Shown one piece after another: positions 6,974 through 16,300 of a stretch of 64,000 bases of DNA. The stretch comes from Chloroflexota bacterium (GTDB taxonomy: Bacteria; Chloroflexota; Anaerolineae; Promineifilales; Promineifilaceae): assembly GCA_014584575.1 (NCBI GenBank), contig JACTMP010000054.1, positions 62,001 through 126,000 of the forward strand, given 5' to 3'. Numbering within the stretch: the stretch's first letter is position 1; every line of letters begins with the position of its first letter. The position numbers and the translations under genes were made by a program. The notes under the pieces were generated by a model. It saw only the letters and a program-made list of their open reading frames with translations. It did no database searches and had not been told where the DNA came from.

Positions 6974-8329
6974 CTCAGGAACCGGGGCAATAAATCCCTC
7001 ATCCATCATCATCTGCGTCAGGTTGCGGGAACGGCCGATCATTGCCAGCGCATGTTGGTACAGTTCGTCGTAGCTCTTCGTCAGACGGGCCACGCCTTGC
7101 TCTTGCGCCTTCATGCCCACCGCCGCCGCTTCACGGGCAAACACCTGCCAATCTTCCATACTCGGCAGCAGATGTTCGTCGTCCAGGTCATCGCCAATAA
7201 AATCGGCCAACGCCTCGGCCGCGGCAAAACACATCTCGTCCGTAATCGTCTTCGCCCGCACGTCCAGCGCGCCCCGGAAGATGCCGGGGAAACCCAGCGA
7301 GTTATTCACCTGGTTCGGGAAGTCCGACCGCCCGGTAGCCACAATGCGCGCCCCCGCTTCCAACGCCTCCCAGGGCCAGATTTCCGGCACCGGGTTGGCG
7401 CAGGCAAACACGATGGCATCTTTGTTCATCCGTTCCACCCACTCCGGCAAAATGGTGCCCGGCCCCGGCGTGGAGAGGGCAATGACCACATCCACCCCTT
7501 CCATCGCTTCGGGGATACCACCCTGGCGCAGGTCGCCGTTGGTAATCTGGCACAGCCGCCATTTGTCCACGTACTCGTGGCGGCGCATTTCCAGATCGCG
7601 GCGATGCGGCCCCAGGATGCCCTTGCTGTCTACCATCGTGCATTTGGTCGGGTCGGCCCCCCGGCCAAAGATGAGCCGCGAGCAGGCCACATTGGACGCG
7701 CCGCTGCCGACAAAGGTGATGCTTACGTCTTCGATGCGTTTGCCTACCAGCTTCAGGGCATTCATCAACCCCGCCAGGGTGACGGTAGCCGTGCCTTGCT
7801 GGTCATCGTGCCAGATGGGGATTTCTGCCTTTTCGCGCAGGGTGTCCAGGATGCGGAAACATTTGGGTTGGGAGATGTCTTCCAGGTTGACGCCGCCAAA
7901 GGCCGGTTGCAGCATCAACACGGTTTCGATGATTTTGTCCGGGTCTTTGGTGTCTAACATGATGGCCACGCCGTCCACGCCGCCCAGGTATTTGTAGAGC
8001 AGGGCTTTGCCCTCCATCACCGGCAGGCCGGCTTTGGGGCCAATGTCGCCCAGCCCCAACACTCGTGTGCCATCGCTGACGACGGCGACGGTGTTCCATT
8101 TGTTGGTGTAGTCGTACACGCGCTCCGGTTCGGCATTGATGGCTTTGCAGGGTGCGGCCACGCCCGGCGTGTACCAGATGGAGAAGTCATTCAAATCACG
8201 CACGGCGCATTTGAGCGCCATTTCCACTTTGCCCCGGTAAAACGGGTGCAATGCCATGGCGTCGGCCGACGGTTTCTGCGCTTTTTTGAGCAGTTCGTCT
8301 ATGTCAACGCGCTTTTTGTCGGTGAACAT
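6968..8329 (-). CDS. NAD(P)-dependent malic enzyme
   Basis: This 453-residue enzyme should decarboxylate malate to pyruvate with reduction of NAD(P). It shows the short bacterial malic enzyme layout: D-F-S-I-W-Y-T-P-G-V-A-A-P-C (about residues 46-60), the metal/substrate region G-L-G-D-I-G-P-K-A-G-L-P-V-M-E-G-K, I-W-H-D-D-Q-Q-G-T-A and the Rossmann motif V-G-S-G-A-S-N-V-A. C-terminal F-A-C-A-N-P-V-P-E-I and T-G-R-S-D-F-P-N-Q-V-N-N are family signatures. It lies inside the Wood-Ljungdahl operon, unusual company for malic enzyme; it could feed reducing power or link acetyl-CoA-derived pyruvate to C4 acids. The AAGGAGG site before ATG 8329 supports the start. Confidence 0.92.
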   Translation of the reverse strand: MFTDKKRVDIDELLKKAQKPSADAMALHPFYRGKVEMALKCAVRDLNDFSIWYTPGVAAPCKAINAEPERVYDYTNKWNTVAVVSDGTRVLGLGDIGPKAGLPVMEGKALLYKYLGGVDGVAIMLDTKDPDKIIETVLMLQPAFGGVNLEDISQPKCFRILDTLREKAEIPIWHDDQQGTATVTLAGLMNALKLVGKRIEDVSITFVGSGASNVACSRLIFGRGADPTKCTMVDSKGILGPHRRDLEMRRHEYVDKWRLCQITNGDLRQGGIPEAMEGVDVVIALSTPGPGTILPEWVERMNKDAIVFACANPVPEIWPWEALEAGARIVATGRSDFPNQVNNSLGFPGIFRGALDVRAKTITDEMCFAAAEALADFIGDDLDDEHLLPSMEDWQVFAREAAAVGMKAQEQGVARLTKSYDELYQHALAMIGRSRNLTQMMMDEGFIAPVPEN

Positions 8330-8348
8330 ATTGGCCTCCTTGGCGGGG

Positions 8349-8410
8349 ATCCGTAATCGGTAATCCGTAATCGGTCATCGGTTTACGGGTTACGGTTCAC
8401 GGATTACCGG
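8349..8410. repeat. intergenic inverted tandem repeat, GTAATCGG type
   Basis: CCGTAATCGGTAATCCG units are followed by ACGGGTTACGGTTCACGGATTACCGG. It lies between acsE and malic enzyme; the unit differs from neighbouring gaps but the architecture is the same. Confidence 0.75.
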
Positions 8411-8412
8411 CC

Positions 8413-9348
8413 TTAAGCAAACGCCTCCTGTTGTAGATAGGCATCTGCGTAAATCACTTTGTTCAATAAAATTTCCACGGTCTTCCAGATAGCGGCCTGT
8501 TCCGGGTCGTAGAGGTCTACGTCGTTGATGTCTGGCTCTTCCATGTTGGCGATGTGGTCGTGGATGGAGAGGTAGAGGCGGTTCACGGCCGTGCCCCCAT
8601 CCCGCTCCTCAATCACCCGCACCACCTCCTTCAACTGTTCGTCAAACGGATCGGCGATCATCATTTGCAGCCCCACGCCCATGAGCATGGCGCAGTAGAC
8701 CCGGTTGATCAACGGCCGATTTTCGCGGGGCACGGCATTGGAGACGTTGGACAACCCCACGGAAATGGGCGGCGGCGGGTCCCAGGCAAATTGCAGGGTG
8801 CGCACCGCTTCAATCAGATGCGGGCAGTATTCCTGGCAGCCGGAAACAGTGAGTACCAGCGGGTCAATGATCAGGTCGCTGATGGGGAAATCAATCTCCA
8901 GGGCGCGGGGGATGAGCGATTCCAGGGCGATATTAACCCGTTCATCGGCCGCGACCGGGATGCCGCTCTTGCCCATCGTCAGGGCGATCAGGCGGGTGTT
9001 GTACTGTTTGGCGACCAGGGGCACTTTTTCCAGCCGTTCCGGTTCCGCCGAAGTGGAGTTGATGATGGGCTGTGCTTTTGTCACCTTTTTCAGCCCGGCT
9101 TCAATGCCCACGATGTTGGTGCTGTCGAAACAGAGGGGCACGTCCACCACTTCTTCCATCAGCCCCACCATCCAGGGGAATATCTCTTCACCATCTGCTT
9201 TGCGCGGCCCCAGGTTCAGGTCGAGGGCGTTGGCCCCCGCCGTCACCTGCCGCACGGCCAAATCTTGAAAGAAACGGCCGTTCCGCTCCTTGAGCGCCTC
9301 TTTGACATTGGCCGAAATAATGTGAATGTTCTCACCAATGATGTTCAT
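8413..9348 (-). CDS. acsE: methyltetrahydrofolate:corrinoid/iron-sulfur protein methyltransferase
   Basis: AcsE moves the methyl group of methyl-THF to the cobalt of the corrinoid iron-sulfur protein. The sequence has the pterin-binding TIM-barrel features of the family: I-I-G-E-N-I-H-I at the N-terminus, D-L-N-L-G-P-R (residues 43-49), C-F-D-S-T-N near 93, I-N-S-T-S-A-E and the S-V-G-L-S-N-V-S-N-A segment. At 311 residues it is roughly 45-50 residues longer than the Moorella enzyme; the excess is an acidic C-terminal tail after the G-G-T-A-V-N-R-L-Y segment (about residues 250-311). It follows acsV, as in many acetogen clusters. GAAAGGAG-type spacing before ATG 9348 supports the start. Confidence 0.88.
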   Translation of the reverse strand: MNIIGENIHIISANVKEALKERNGRFFQDLAVRQVTAGANALDLNLGPRKADGEEIFPWMVGLMEEVVDVPLCFDSTNIVGIEAGLKKVTKAQPIINSTSAEPERLEKVPLVAKQYNTRLIALTMGKSGIPVAADERVNIALESLIPRALEIDFPISDLIIDPLVLTVSGCQEYCPHLIEAVRTLQFAWDPPPPISVGLSNVSNAVPRENRPLINRVYCAMLMGVGLQMMIADPFDEQLKEVVRVIEERDGGTAVNRLYLSIHDHIANMEEPDINDVDLYDPEQAAIWKTVEILLNKVIYADAYLQQEAFA

Positions 9349-9363
9349 AGCTTTCTCCTTTAG

Positions 9364-9430
9364 GGAGATTGGAGATCGGAGACTGGAGATTGGTAATCTC
9401 TAATCTCTAATCTCTAATCTCTCAATCTCC
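9364..9430. repeat. intergenic inverted tandem repeat, GAGATTGG type
   Basis: GGAGATTGGAGATCGG units and inverted TAATCTCTAATCTC units lie between acsV and acsE. The array encodes the last residues (E-I-R-D) and the TAG stop of acsV. Confidence 0.85.
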
Positions 9431-11412
9431 ATCTCCTGCGCCACCGACGGAAAGCGATCCATTTCCGTGTGTGGCAGGAACAGGGCTGAAGTAAACGCCT
9501 CATAAAAACTGTTATCGGCCGATAATTCAATGTAGGTCATGCGGGCGGCAATATCGCTAATACGCTGTTGGGCGGTCTGGCTGAGCAGGGCGTAATAGGC
9601 GCCCAGCACGGCCGTATTGCCCAAAAACTTAAATTGCTCCCAGGGCTTGTCCGGCAGCAGCCCAATCTGGATGCCCTTCTCTACGTTGATATATTTGCCA
9701 AACGAGCCGCCGATCAACACCTGTTCCACGCTGTCTAACGGCAGGCCCACGCTGTCTGCCAGCACGGCCATGCCGGCATACACGGCCGCTTTGGCCCGGA
9801 TGAGGTTATCAATGTCCACGTGGGTGATGGCGATGTCACGGCCGTGCCAGCTTTCCTCCCCCCAGGCCACCACATACTCCGGCCCATTCTCCCCCTGGCG
9901 AATCCGGTTGGTCGCCAGATGTTGGTTCAAATGGCCGCCCTTATCAATCACCCCGGTCAGGAATAGTTCCGCCAACAGGGAAATGAGACCACTGCCGCAC
10001 AGCCCACGTGGTTTGTCGTTGCCAATGACGCGCCAGGTGGGTTCGGCGGTACGGCCGTCAATCCACACTTCTTCAATCGCCCCCCGTGTGGCCCGCATTC
10101 CGTCTTGTACGCCCGCCCCTTCAAAGGCCGGCCCGGCCGAGCAGGCGCACGTCACCAGCCACTCTCGGCCGCCCAACACAATCTCGCCGTTGGTGCCGAT
10201 GTCCATGAACAGGCTCACCGCCAACGCATCATCCAGCCCGGAGGCCAGCACCCCGGCGGTAATGTCCGCGCCCACGTAGCTGGCGACGCCGGGCAAACAA
10301 AGCACCGTTCCCGCCGGGTGCATGTCCAGGCCAATTTCGGCGGCGGTGAAAACAGGGGGATGGTTCACGGCCGTGACAAACGGACTCAGCCGGATGCTCT
10401 CCGCCGGAATCCCCAACAGCAGGTGCATCATGATGCTGTTGCCGACGATGGTGGCTTTGTAAATGTGAGATTGGAGATTGGAGATTGGAGATTGGGCAAT
10501 CTCTAAATCTCTAATCTCTGATCTCTGATCTTTACCCACTTTCTGCCCCACCCGCTCGATCAGCGTATTGATACTCTGCAACACAAGGTGTCTTAATTCC
10601 GCCTGCCCGTTGTTTTTGCTGGCGTAGATGACGCGGGAAATCACGTCCTCGCCGCAGCGAATCTGGCGGTTGTATTCGGCCGCCTGCGCCAACACTTCGC
10701 CGCTGATTAAATCCGCCAGCCAGACGGAAACGGTGGTCGTGCCGATGTCAATGGCCAGGCCGAGGAGAGGTATTTCGGTGTGGCCGGGGAGGAGGGTGAG
10801 GAGGTGGGGAGATTGGGAGATTGGGAGATTGGAGATTGGAGATTGGGGGGTGGCGATGACGGCCGTGACCTGCCACTCTCCCGCCCGTAAAACAGAACCC
10901 AATTGGCGCAGCAGGGGCAGGGAGATTTGCAGATTTTCGAGGCCGGTTTGTTGGCGGACGGCCGTTTGCAGGCGGCTCCAATCGTCTCGTTGGTCATCTA
11001 AACTCGGCGGCGGTAGGGTCAGATAAAGCCGCCGGATCGTCTGGTCGCGCTGCGGGTCATACCCGGCGGGCACGGTTACTTCGGCCGCCGTGCGATCCGT
11101 CGTCAGCGCGCGTTCTAACGTCTCCTGGGTAGGTACGCTGACCTGAGCATCCCCCTCCACCACCGCCTGGCAGGCCAACGCATACCCGGCAGCCACATCC
11201 GCCGCCGACAGGCGCAGCGTACTGCGCCGCCGCACGCCGCCAGCGGCGTCAGCGCCACCCAAGATTTGCACCGCGCAGCGCCCGCACCGCCCCTGCCCGC
11301 CACACGGCTGGGCAATTTGCACCCCGGCGCGCACGGCCGCTTCTGTCAGCAGCGACCCACCTGGTACCTGAACCGGGCCAAACCCGTCGAAGGAAACGGT
11401 AAATTCGGCCAT
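9400..11412 (-). CDS. acsV: corrinoid protein reductive activator (RACo/AcsV), ASKHA ATPase with 2Fe-2S domain
   Basis: RACo uses ATP to reduce inactive Co(II) corrinoid protein back to Co(I). Residues 1-95 are a plant-type ferredoxin domain with C37, C43, C46 and C81. A linker domain spans about 95-215. The ASKHA ATPase (DUF4445) begins at G-L-A-I-D-I-G-T-T-T (about 216) and includes the phosphate-2 motif S-L-F-M-D-I-G-T-N-G-E-I-V and a late L-I-G-G-S-F-G-K-Y-I. Two tracts written in the intergenic GAGATT repeat lie in frame: residues about 189-204 and 294-316 (P-I-S-N-L-P-I-S-Q-S-P and S-P-I-S-N-L-Q-S). These probably form surface insertions that do not break the fold. The frame remains fully open, so the gene appears functional. 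Confidence 0.88.
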   Translation of the reverse strand: MAEFTVSFDGFGPVQVPGGSLLTEAAVRAGVQIAQPCGGQGRCGRCAVQILGGADAAGGVRRRSTLRLSAADVAAGYALACQAVVEGDAQVSVPTQETLERALTTDRTAAEVTVPAGYDPQRDQTIRRLYLTLPPPSLDDQRDDWSRLQTAVRQQTGLENLQISLPLLRQLGSVLRAGEWQVTAVIATPQSPISNLPISQSPHLLTLLPGHTEIPLLGLAIDIGTTTVSVWLADLISGEVLAQAAEYNRQIRCGEDVISRVIYASKNNGQAELRHLVLQSINTLIERVGQKVGKDQRSEIRDLEIAQSPISNLQSHIYKATIVGNSIMMHLLLGIPAESIRLSPFVTAVNHPPVFTAAEIGLDMHPAGTVLCLPGVASYVGADITAGVLASGLDDALAVSLFMDIGTNGEIVLGGREWLVTCACSAGPAFEGAGVQDGMRATRGAIEEVWIDGRTAEPTWRVIGNDKPRGLCGSGLISLLAELFLTGVIDKGGHLNQHLATNRIRQGENGPEYVVAWGEESWHGRDIAITHVDIDNLIRAKAAVYAGMAVLADSVGLPLDSVEQVLIGGSFGKYINVEKGIQIGLLPDKPWEQFKFLGNTAVLGAYYALLSQTAQQRISDIAARMTYIELSADNSFYEAFTSALFLPHTEMDRFPSVAQEMEIERLEIRD
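10466..10531. repeat. GAGATT repeat inside acsV, both arms
   Basis: A complete two-armed array (GAGATTGGAGATTGG, short loop, CAATCTCTAAATCTCTAATC) lies in frame within the acsV coding sequence. It encodes about residues 294-316 in the N-lobe of the ATPase domain. Confidence 0.85.
10807..10848. repeat. GAGATTGG repeat inside acsV, single arm
   Basis: Five or so tandem GGAGATT units without an inverted partner, in frame in acsV at the junction between the linker domain and the ATPase domain (about residues 189-204). Confidence 0.85.
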
Positions 11413-11414
11413 AA

Positions 11415-11467
11415 CGGGTAATTGGGTAATTGGGTAATTGGGTAATTACGCAATTACCCAATTACTT
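11415..11467. repeat. intergenic inverted tandem repeat, GGTAATT type
   Basis: Four GGGTAATT units, then AC-G, then inverted AATTACCC units. It fills most of the gap between the CoA-binding gene and acsV. Confidence 0.88.
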
Positions 11468-11469
11468 CT

Positions 11470-11934
11470 TCACGCCGGCAGTCTGCCCATGGCGCCCAAG
11501 ACCCATTTCATACACTTGTGACCAAAGTCGAAGAACATCAAGGGACAGCCGCCGTCAATGACGACGATATTGTTTTCACGGCACACGGCCGTCGCTTTTT
11601 CCGATACGCTCGTGCCACCGAAGGTATTGTTGTGCATCCACACACGGGGCACATGGGCGGCCACACAATCCTGCACCACCTGTTCTGTCACCGCCGGGCT
11701 GGTGACAATCACCATGCCATCCACGCCACCCGGCACCGCCTGCACATTGGGGTAACAGGGATCACCCCCAGGTACGGCCGTCATGTTGGGGTTGATGGCA
11801 AACACCTCATACCCTTTAGCTTGAAACGCTTTGTAAATCAGGTTCGCCGTCTGTTTCTCATCTCGTGAGACACCGGCAAAGGCAATCCGTTTTTGTGAAA
11901 GAAATTCGTTGGCTAATTCGTTAAAGTTGCTCAT
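11470..11934 (-). CDS. CoA-binding domain protein (YccU-like)
   Basis: This 154-residue single-domain protein has the CoA_binding_2 Rossmann fold seen in succinyl-CoA synthetase alpha subunits: I-A-F-A-G-V-S-R-D near the N-terminus, G-Y-E-V-F-A-I-N-P, V-D-G-M-V-I-V-T-S-P, and I-D-G-G-C-P-L-M-F at the C-terminal end. Such stand-alone proteins bind CoA or acyl-CoA; the exact role is unknown. Sitting between acsC and acsV, it may bind CoA for acetyl-CoA synthase or sense its product, which is inference from position. The start is set at ATG 11934 because earlier codons translate the GTGATGCG repeat. Confidence 0.8.
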   Translation of the reverse strand: MSNFNELANEFLSQKRIAFAGVSRDEKQTANLIYKAFQAKGYEVFAINPNMTAVPGGDPCYPNVQAVPGGVDGMVIVTSPAVTEQVVQDCVAAHVPRVWMHNNTFGGTSVSEKATAVCRENNIVVIDGGCPLMFFDFGHKCMKWVLGAMGRLPA

Positions 11935-11943
11935 AAGTTTTTT

Positions 11944-11998
11944 CGTAATGCGTGATACGTGATGCGTGAAACAATTCTCACGGGTCACGCATCACGCT
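11944..11998. repeat. intergenic inverted tandem repeat, GTGATGC type
   Basis: TGCGTGATACGTGATGCGTGA followed by inverted TCACGGGTCACGCATCACGC. It overlaps the TGA stop of acsC. Confidence 0.85.
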
Positions 11999-13323
11999 AA
12001 TGCCTGTTTCATAAACTTGGGCACATCCACCGCTTCACGGGGGCCGACCTTCACTTCCCAATCGGGTAGTTCACCTTCCACTTCGCCGGAGAGTACGGCC
12101 GTGTGCCCCGGCAGCACCAGGCGTTTCCGACTTACTTTGTCGGCCACGTTGAACCGCTTCACATCTTTGGCAATCCGTTCGGCGTCAAATTTGCCCGCCG
12201 CCCACGCCGTCAGTACGCTCATGCCTTCGGACTCGGTGACCAGCAGCCAGGCGGGTAAGCCGGCGCTCTCCACCTCGTTTTTCACGCTGAAATAGGTGAT
12301 GGAGAAATTGGTCGTCACCAGCACCGGGTCATCGGGGCCGGGATTGTTGATTTCGTACAGGCCGGGCTGCACCTGAATCGGCTTTTGTGGGTCGGTGTAG
12401 ATGTTCTGGCGCAGCACCAACAGCGGGTAGGCCGTCTCTGGCGCAACGTGGTCCAGGATGACAAAACTGCCATATTTGCCAATCGCCTGCGCTGCCCACA
12501 CCGTTTCCATCTCCGGCGTCGGCGCGTCGCCAGGGATGTTCAAAATGGGGTAGCCCAGGGCACGGAAGGTTTGTTTGAGCGCCATGCGCCGGGCGGTGCT
12601 GTTGGCCGTCAATGTACCGTGCAGACCGCGCTGCGCCGGGCAAATAACAATGTCATCCACGCCGGCCGCCTTCACCTTCTCCGTCAATTCGACCATTTCA
12701 TCAATGGTTTCCGCCTGCACCGCCAGCGCCGCCTGGTGGGCCTTGGCCACATCCACCATCGCCTGCCAGTTATCGGCGGTGGCAAAGGCCAGCAGCAGTT
12801 TGCCGTCATCCAGTTGCGCCAGCGCCGGTTTGAGCGCGTCCGGCTCGCCGATGAGGATGAGGGGCAGGTGGGTAATGGCGCGCACGGCCGTGACTGCCCC
12901 CACAAAATCACCCCCTCTTTCCTGCACAGCAATGCCGTCCCATTTCAGGTCAATGCCCACGTAGTCAACGATGTATCCGGCAACGGCCGTGACCTTCCGC
13001 TTTATCTCCTCTACCGGCTCATCGTCATAGACCCGCAAAAACAACCCGGTGGGGCTGAAAAAGCGCTTTTCGTGCCGGAACAGGGCCACCTCATTGCCGG
13101 ACAACACTTCATAGCCGTTCGACTTGAGCGTAATCGGCCGTACCGGTGGTGCGGCTGCTTCTGAGAGTTGCGCCTTCGCCTCCTCGCTCACCGTCGGGCA
13201 GAGCGACAATTCCACCTGCTTCGCCGCCAGCTTCATGGCAAAGGCCAGACAGGTGGGAAAGCCACACTCCTTACAATTCGTCTGCGGCAACAGCTTGTAG
13301 ATTTGGATACCTGAGAGAGCCAT
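11992..13323 (-). CDS. acsC: corrinoid iron-sulfur protein large (gamma) subunit
   Basis: AcsC carries the methyl group between AcsE and acetyl-CoA synthase. The 443-residue length matches the family (about 446). The N-terminal 4Fe-4S motif is present as C17-K-E-C20-G-F-P-T-C25 ... C42. A TIM barrel follows, then the C-terminal cobamide-binding region with V-T-T-N-F-S-I-T-Y-F near residue 330 and a Rossmann-like end. ATG 13323 gives the conserved MALSGIQIYKLLP start; upstream codons read the GTGATGCG array. Its usual partner AcsD is not a separate gene here but is fused to AcsB, encoded immediately upstream. The TGA stop lies in the next repeat. Confidence 0.92.
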   Translation of the reverse strand: MALSGIQIYKLLPQTNCKECGFPTCLAFAMKLAAKQVELSLCPTVSEEAKAQLSEAAAPPVRPITLKSNGYEVLSGNEVALFRHEKRFFSPTGLFLRVYDDEPVEEIKRKVTAVAGYIVDYVGIDLKWDGIAVQERGGDFVGAVTAVRAITHLPLILIGEPDALKPALAQLDDGKLLLAFATADNWQAMVDVAKAHQAALAVQAETIDEMVELTEKVKAAGVDDIVICPAQRGLHGTLTANSTARRMALKQTFRALGYPILNIPGDAPTPEMETVWAAQAIGKYGSFVILDHVAPETAYPLLVLRQNIYTDPQKPIQVQPGLYEINNPGPDDPVLVTTNFSITYFSVKNEVESAGLPAWLLVTESEGMSVLTAWAAGKFDAERIAKDVKRFNVADKVSRKRLVLPGHTAVLSGEVEGELPDWEVKVGPREAVDVPKFMKQALA

Positions 13324-13332
13324 TGTTTTCTC

Positions 13333-13399
13333 CGTAATGCGTGATGCGTGATACGTGATGCGTGAAAAATGGGTCACGCATCACGCATCACGTATCACG
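13333..13399. repeat. intergenic inverted tandem repeat, GTGATGC type
   Basis: Four GTGATGC-like units, an AT-rich loop, then four inverted units ending TCACGTATCACG. It lies between acsBD and acsC and supplies the acsBD TGA stop. Confidence 0.88.
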
Positions 13400-16300
13400 C
13401 CGCTTTCACCAGATCATTGATCGCGGCTTGCACCCGCCGCACCGCCTCCGGGTGGCGCAGGGTGAGGATGTTGGCGCCGGATTCGATGAGCATCACGGCC
13501 GTGAGCGTTTCCCACGTAATCGCCCGTTCCGCCCAATCGCCCCAGGCCGCCGGGACACCAACACCGACTTTGGCCTCTTTGGTCTTCCACGCCTCTTCAC
13601 CGGGTGTAACCATCATCGGCAGTTGGGTCATGCCGTCCCCTTGCAGCGCCGCCAGCCGCAGCCGCTCCATCACCGAGTAGCCGTACTCAAAGCCATAACC
13701 GAGCGCGCCGGTCGTCGGATCCATGATCACCCGATCCAGCGGCAGCCCCATATCGCTGATGAGGATGTTGAGCTGCTTGGCCAGGTTCACATCCATAGCG
13801 GTGCGGGCAATGACCAGGTGGTCGTTGGCCATGGCGCTGGCGACGATGGTGCGGTAGTTTTTGTCTTCGCAGATGCCCAGCGCCAGCCGCTCGCCTTTGA
13901 AAGCGTCGGCAATGGGGACGAGCAGTTCGTTGTCTTTCTCGGCCTGGCCTGGCCCGACGACAATCAACGGTAAACCGGTGGCTTGTAAGACGGAGCGGAC
14001 GGTGGCAACGGCCGTGTCCACCCCATTTTCCAGCCCCAACGACAACTGAATCAGCCCCGCGCCCGCTTTCTCGGCCGTCTGCGCCCACCGCACCGGGTCG
14101 GCCACCACGTCGCCCCATGCCTCCAACAGCAGCGGCGACCAATCTGCCGGCTTCCGGTCTCTGATCTCCACGGCAATCACCGGTGGATGGGGCATCACCC
14201 CTTCAAAACCCAGAAATGGCATCGCCGTCTCCCCGCCCACCGTCACCGTTTTGGCGCGCGTGCCGCCCTGCACGGCCGTTGCCCCCAGGGTCACTTCCCG
14301 CACCTTGCCCGCCCATTTTTCTTTGGCGAGCGGGGTTTTGGTGGTGGGCGGGAGCCAGGGTTTGTCGGTAATCGGTAATCGGTAATCGGTAATCGGTGGT
14401 TGGACTTCGGGCTTCGAGCTTCGGATTTCGGGTTTTGGTTCCGGCGCTTTGGCGATGATGGGAACCTCTTCCACAGGCGGAAGCGCCTGTTTTACGGGTT
14501 CATGTGTGGGTGGTGGGGCAACGGCCGTTGCCGGAACCGCGCCGCCCAGTGCGCCCAATGCGGCCGTTAATGCCTGCCGCAAACTTTCCACTGCTTCAGC
14601 CGGGGTAGCCGGTTGCGCGGCCATTTCTCTGGCCTGGCCCAGCAATTCCGCCTGCCGCAGCGCTTCGGCCGCCGCCTGCTGCAATGCCTGCGCCTGCCGC
14701 AGCGCAGCCGCCTGCGCCTCTTGCAAGAGGTCGGCCTGGGAGATTGGAGATTGGGAGATTGGGAGATTGGGAGATTGTGGCGGTTCTGCCATTGTCATTC
14801 CGAGAGCCTGTGCTGAGACTGCCGAAGTATCTTCCGAGGAATCTTCTTCCTGTCCCACTTGAGGGATTCCTCGCTCCGAAGACTCCGCTCGGAATGACAC
14901 GTCAACGAGGCTTTCTTCTTCTTCCTTTGCGTCCTCTGCGAGCTTTGCTTCCTTTGCGTCAAAAACGACTTCTTCTTCCTTCGCGCTCTTTGCGTCCTTC
15001 GCGGATAAATCGGCCATGGCGGCTTCGACTACGGCCGTTGCCTGCGCCATCAACTCCTCATCCGGTTCCGGCAGTTCCGCCGGTTCGCGGCCCATCGGCC
15101 CCAAATCCAGCACCGGGTGGTGAACCTCCTCCACCCAATCCTGCAACTGCTCCACCGTGTTGATCTTGTCGCCGTCAGCAATCCGGTCAATCAGGTCGGG
15201 GATACCTTCGCGTTCGGCCACGTGCTGCAACTCATCGGCCATCGTCTCCTTGATCACCTTGCTCAACCACACCACCCGCTTAAAACCGCCGTCGGCGGAA
15301 ATAAACTTGGGGCTGACCAGGTAATACTTGCCCACGCCCATCACCCCTGGCGTTTGCACGCCGCCGCCGGCCATACCCGCCAGCGTGCTGAACTTCATGC
15401 CCGCCGGGGTCATGCCCACGTCCTCGCGGCTGACCACCATCACCCCCTCCACTTCCGGGATGTACATGACGATGCACTCAAAACAGCCGCAAGCCGTCAT
15501 GGGGTTTTCCATGATGCTGTACATGGACACATTCTGCACCGCGCCATGTGAGCCTTTGCGGGCATAATCAATGGTGCCGCTCCAATAACCTACGTCGGGG
15601 TCGAGCAGTTTGCCCAGCTTGATCGGCTGGTTGGGGCCGGTGGGATTGATGCTGAAGCTGGCTTTGCAGTCCAGCCAGTTATACGCGCCACACAACCCCA
15701 GCCGCTCCGGGCTGACGATGCACACGTGGTCGGGGGCAAAGCTCTGGCAGAGGGTACAGGAGTAGAATTCGTTCACGGCCGTGTCCGTCAAATCCGCCAA
15801 TCGCTGGTTGCGGAAGCTGTACGCCTCCCGCGCTTTCACCAACCATTCGGCTAAAGCGGCCGGGTCGGTGTAGAGCGTCACCTGCACCTTGTCCACAATC
15901 GCGCCGAAGTCCGCATGGAAACGGGCGTGCAGAATCTTGCCGAAATGTGTCAGGTCGAAACCTTTGTCTACGGCCGTTTGCGACAACCGAATCCAGGCAA
16001 TGTCCCGCTGCCCAATGTGCTGCACGCCAGACGCGCCATTCACAAAATAATGAATTTGCCGCTCCAGCACCGGCTCAAAATCCTTCTGCATTTCCCGCCC
16101 CGCCACCTGCACCACAATGCCCAAATCCATGGCCCCCTTGGCCGGAATCTGGCTGAAATCGGGGCCGACAATCTCAATTTTGCCGTCGGTGAGGGCGTTC
16201 AGGTCGGCCATCGTCAGGAATTCAAAACAACGAGAGTGCTGGCCGCCAAATTCCACGCGCATATCGGCCTTGCGCACCACTTCTCCTTCAAAGGCTGAGC

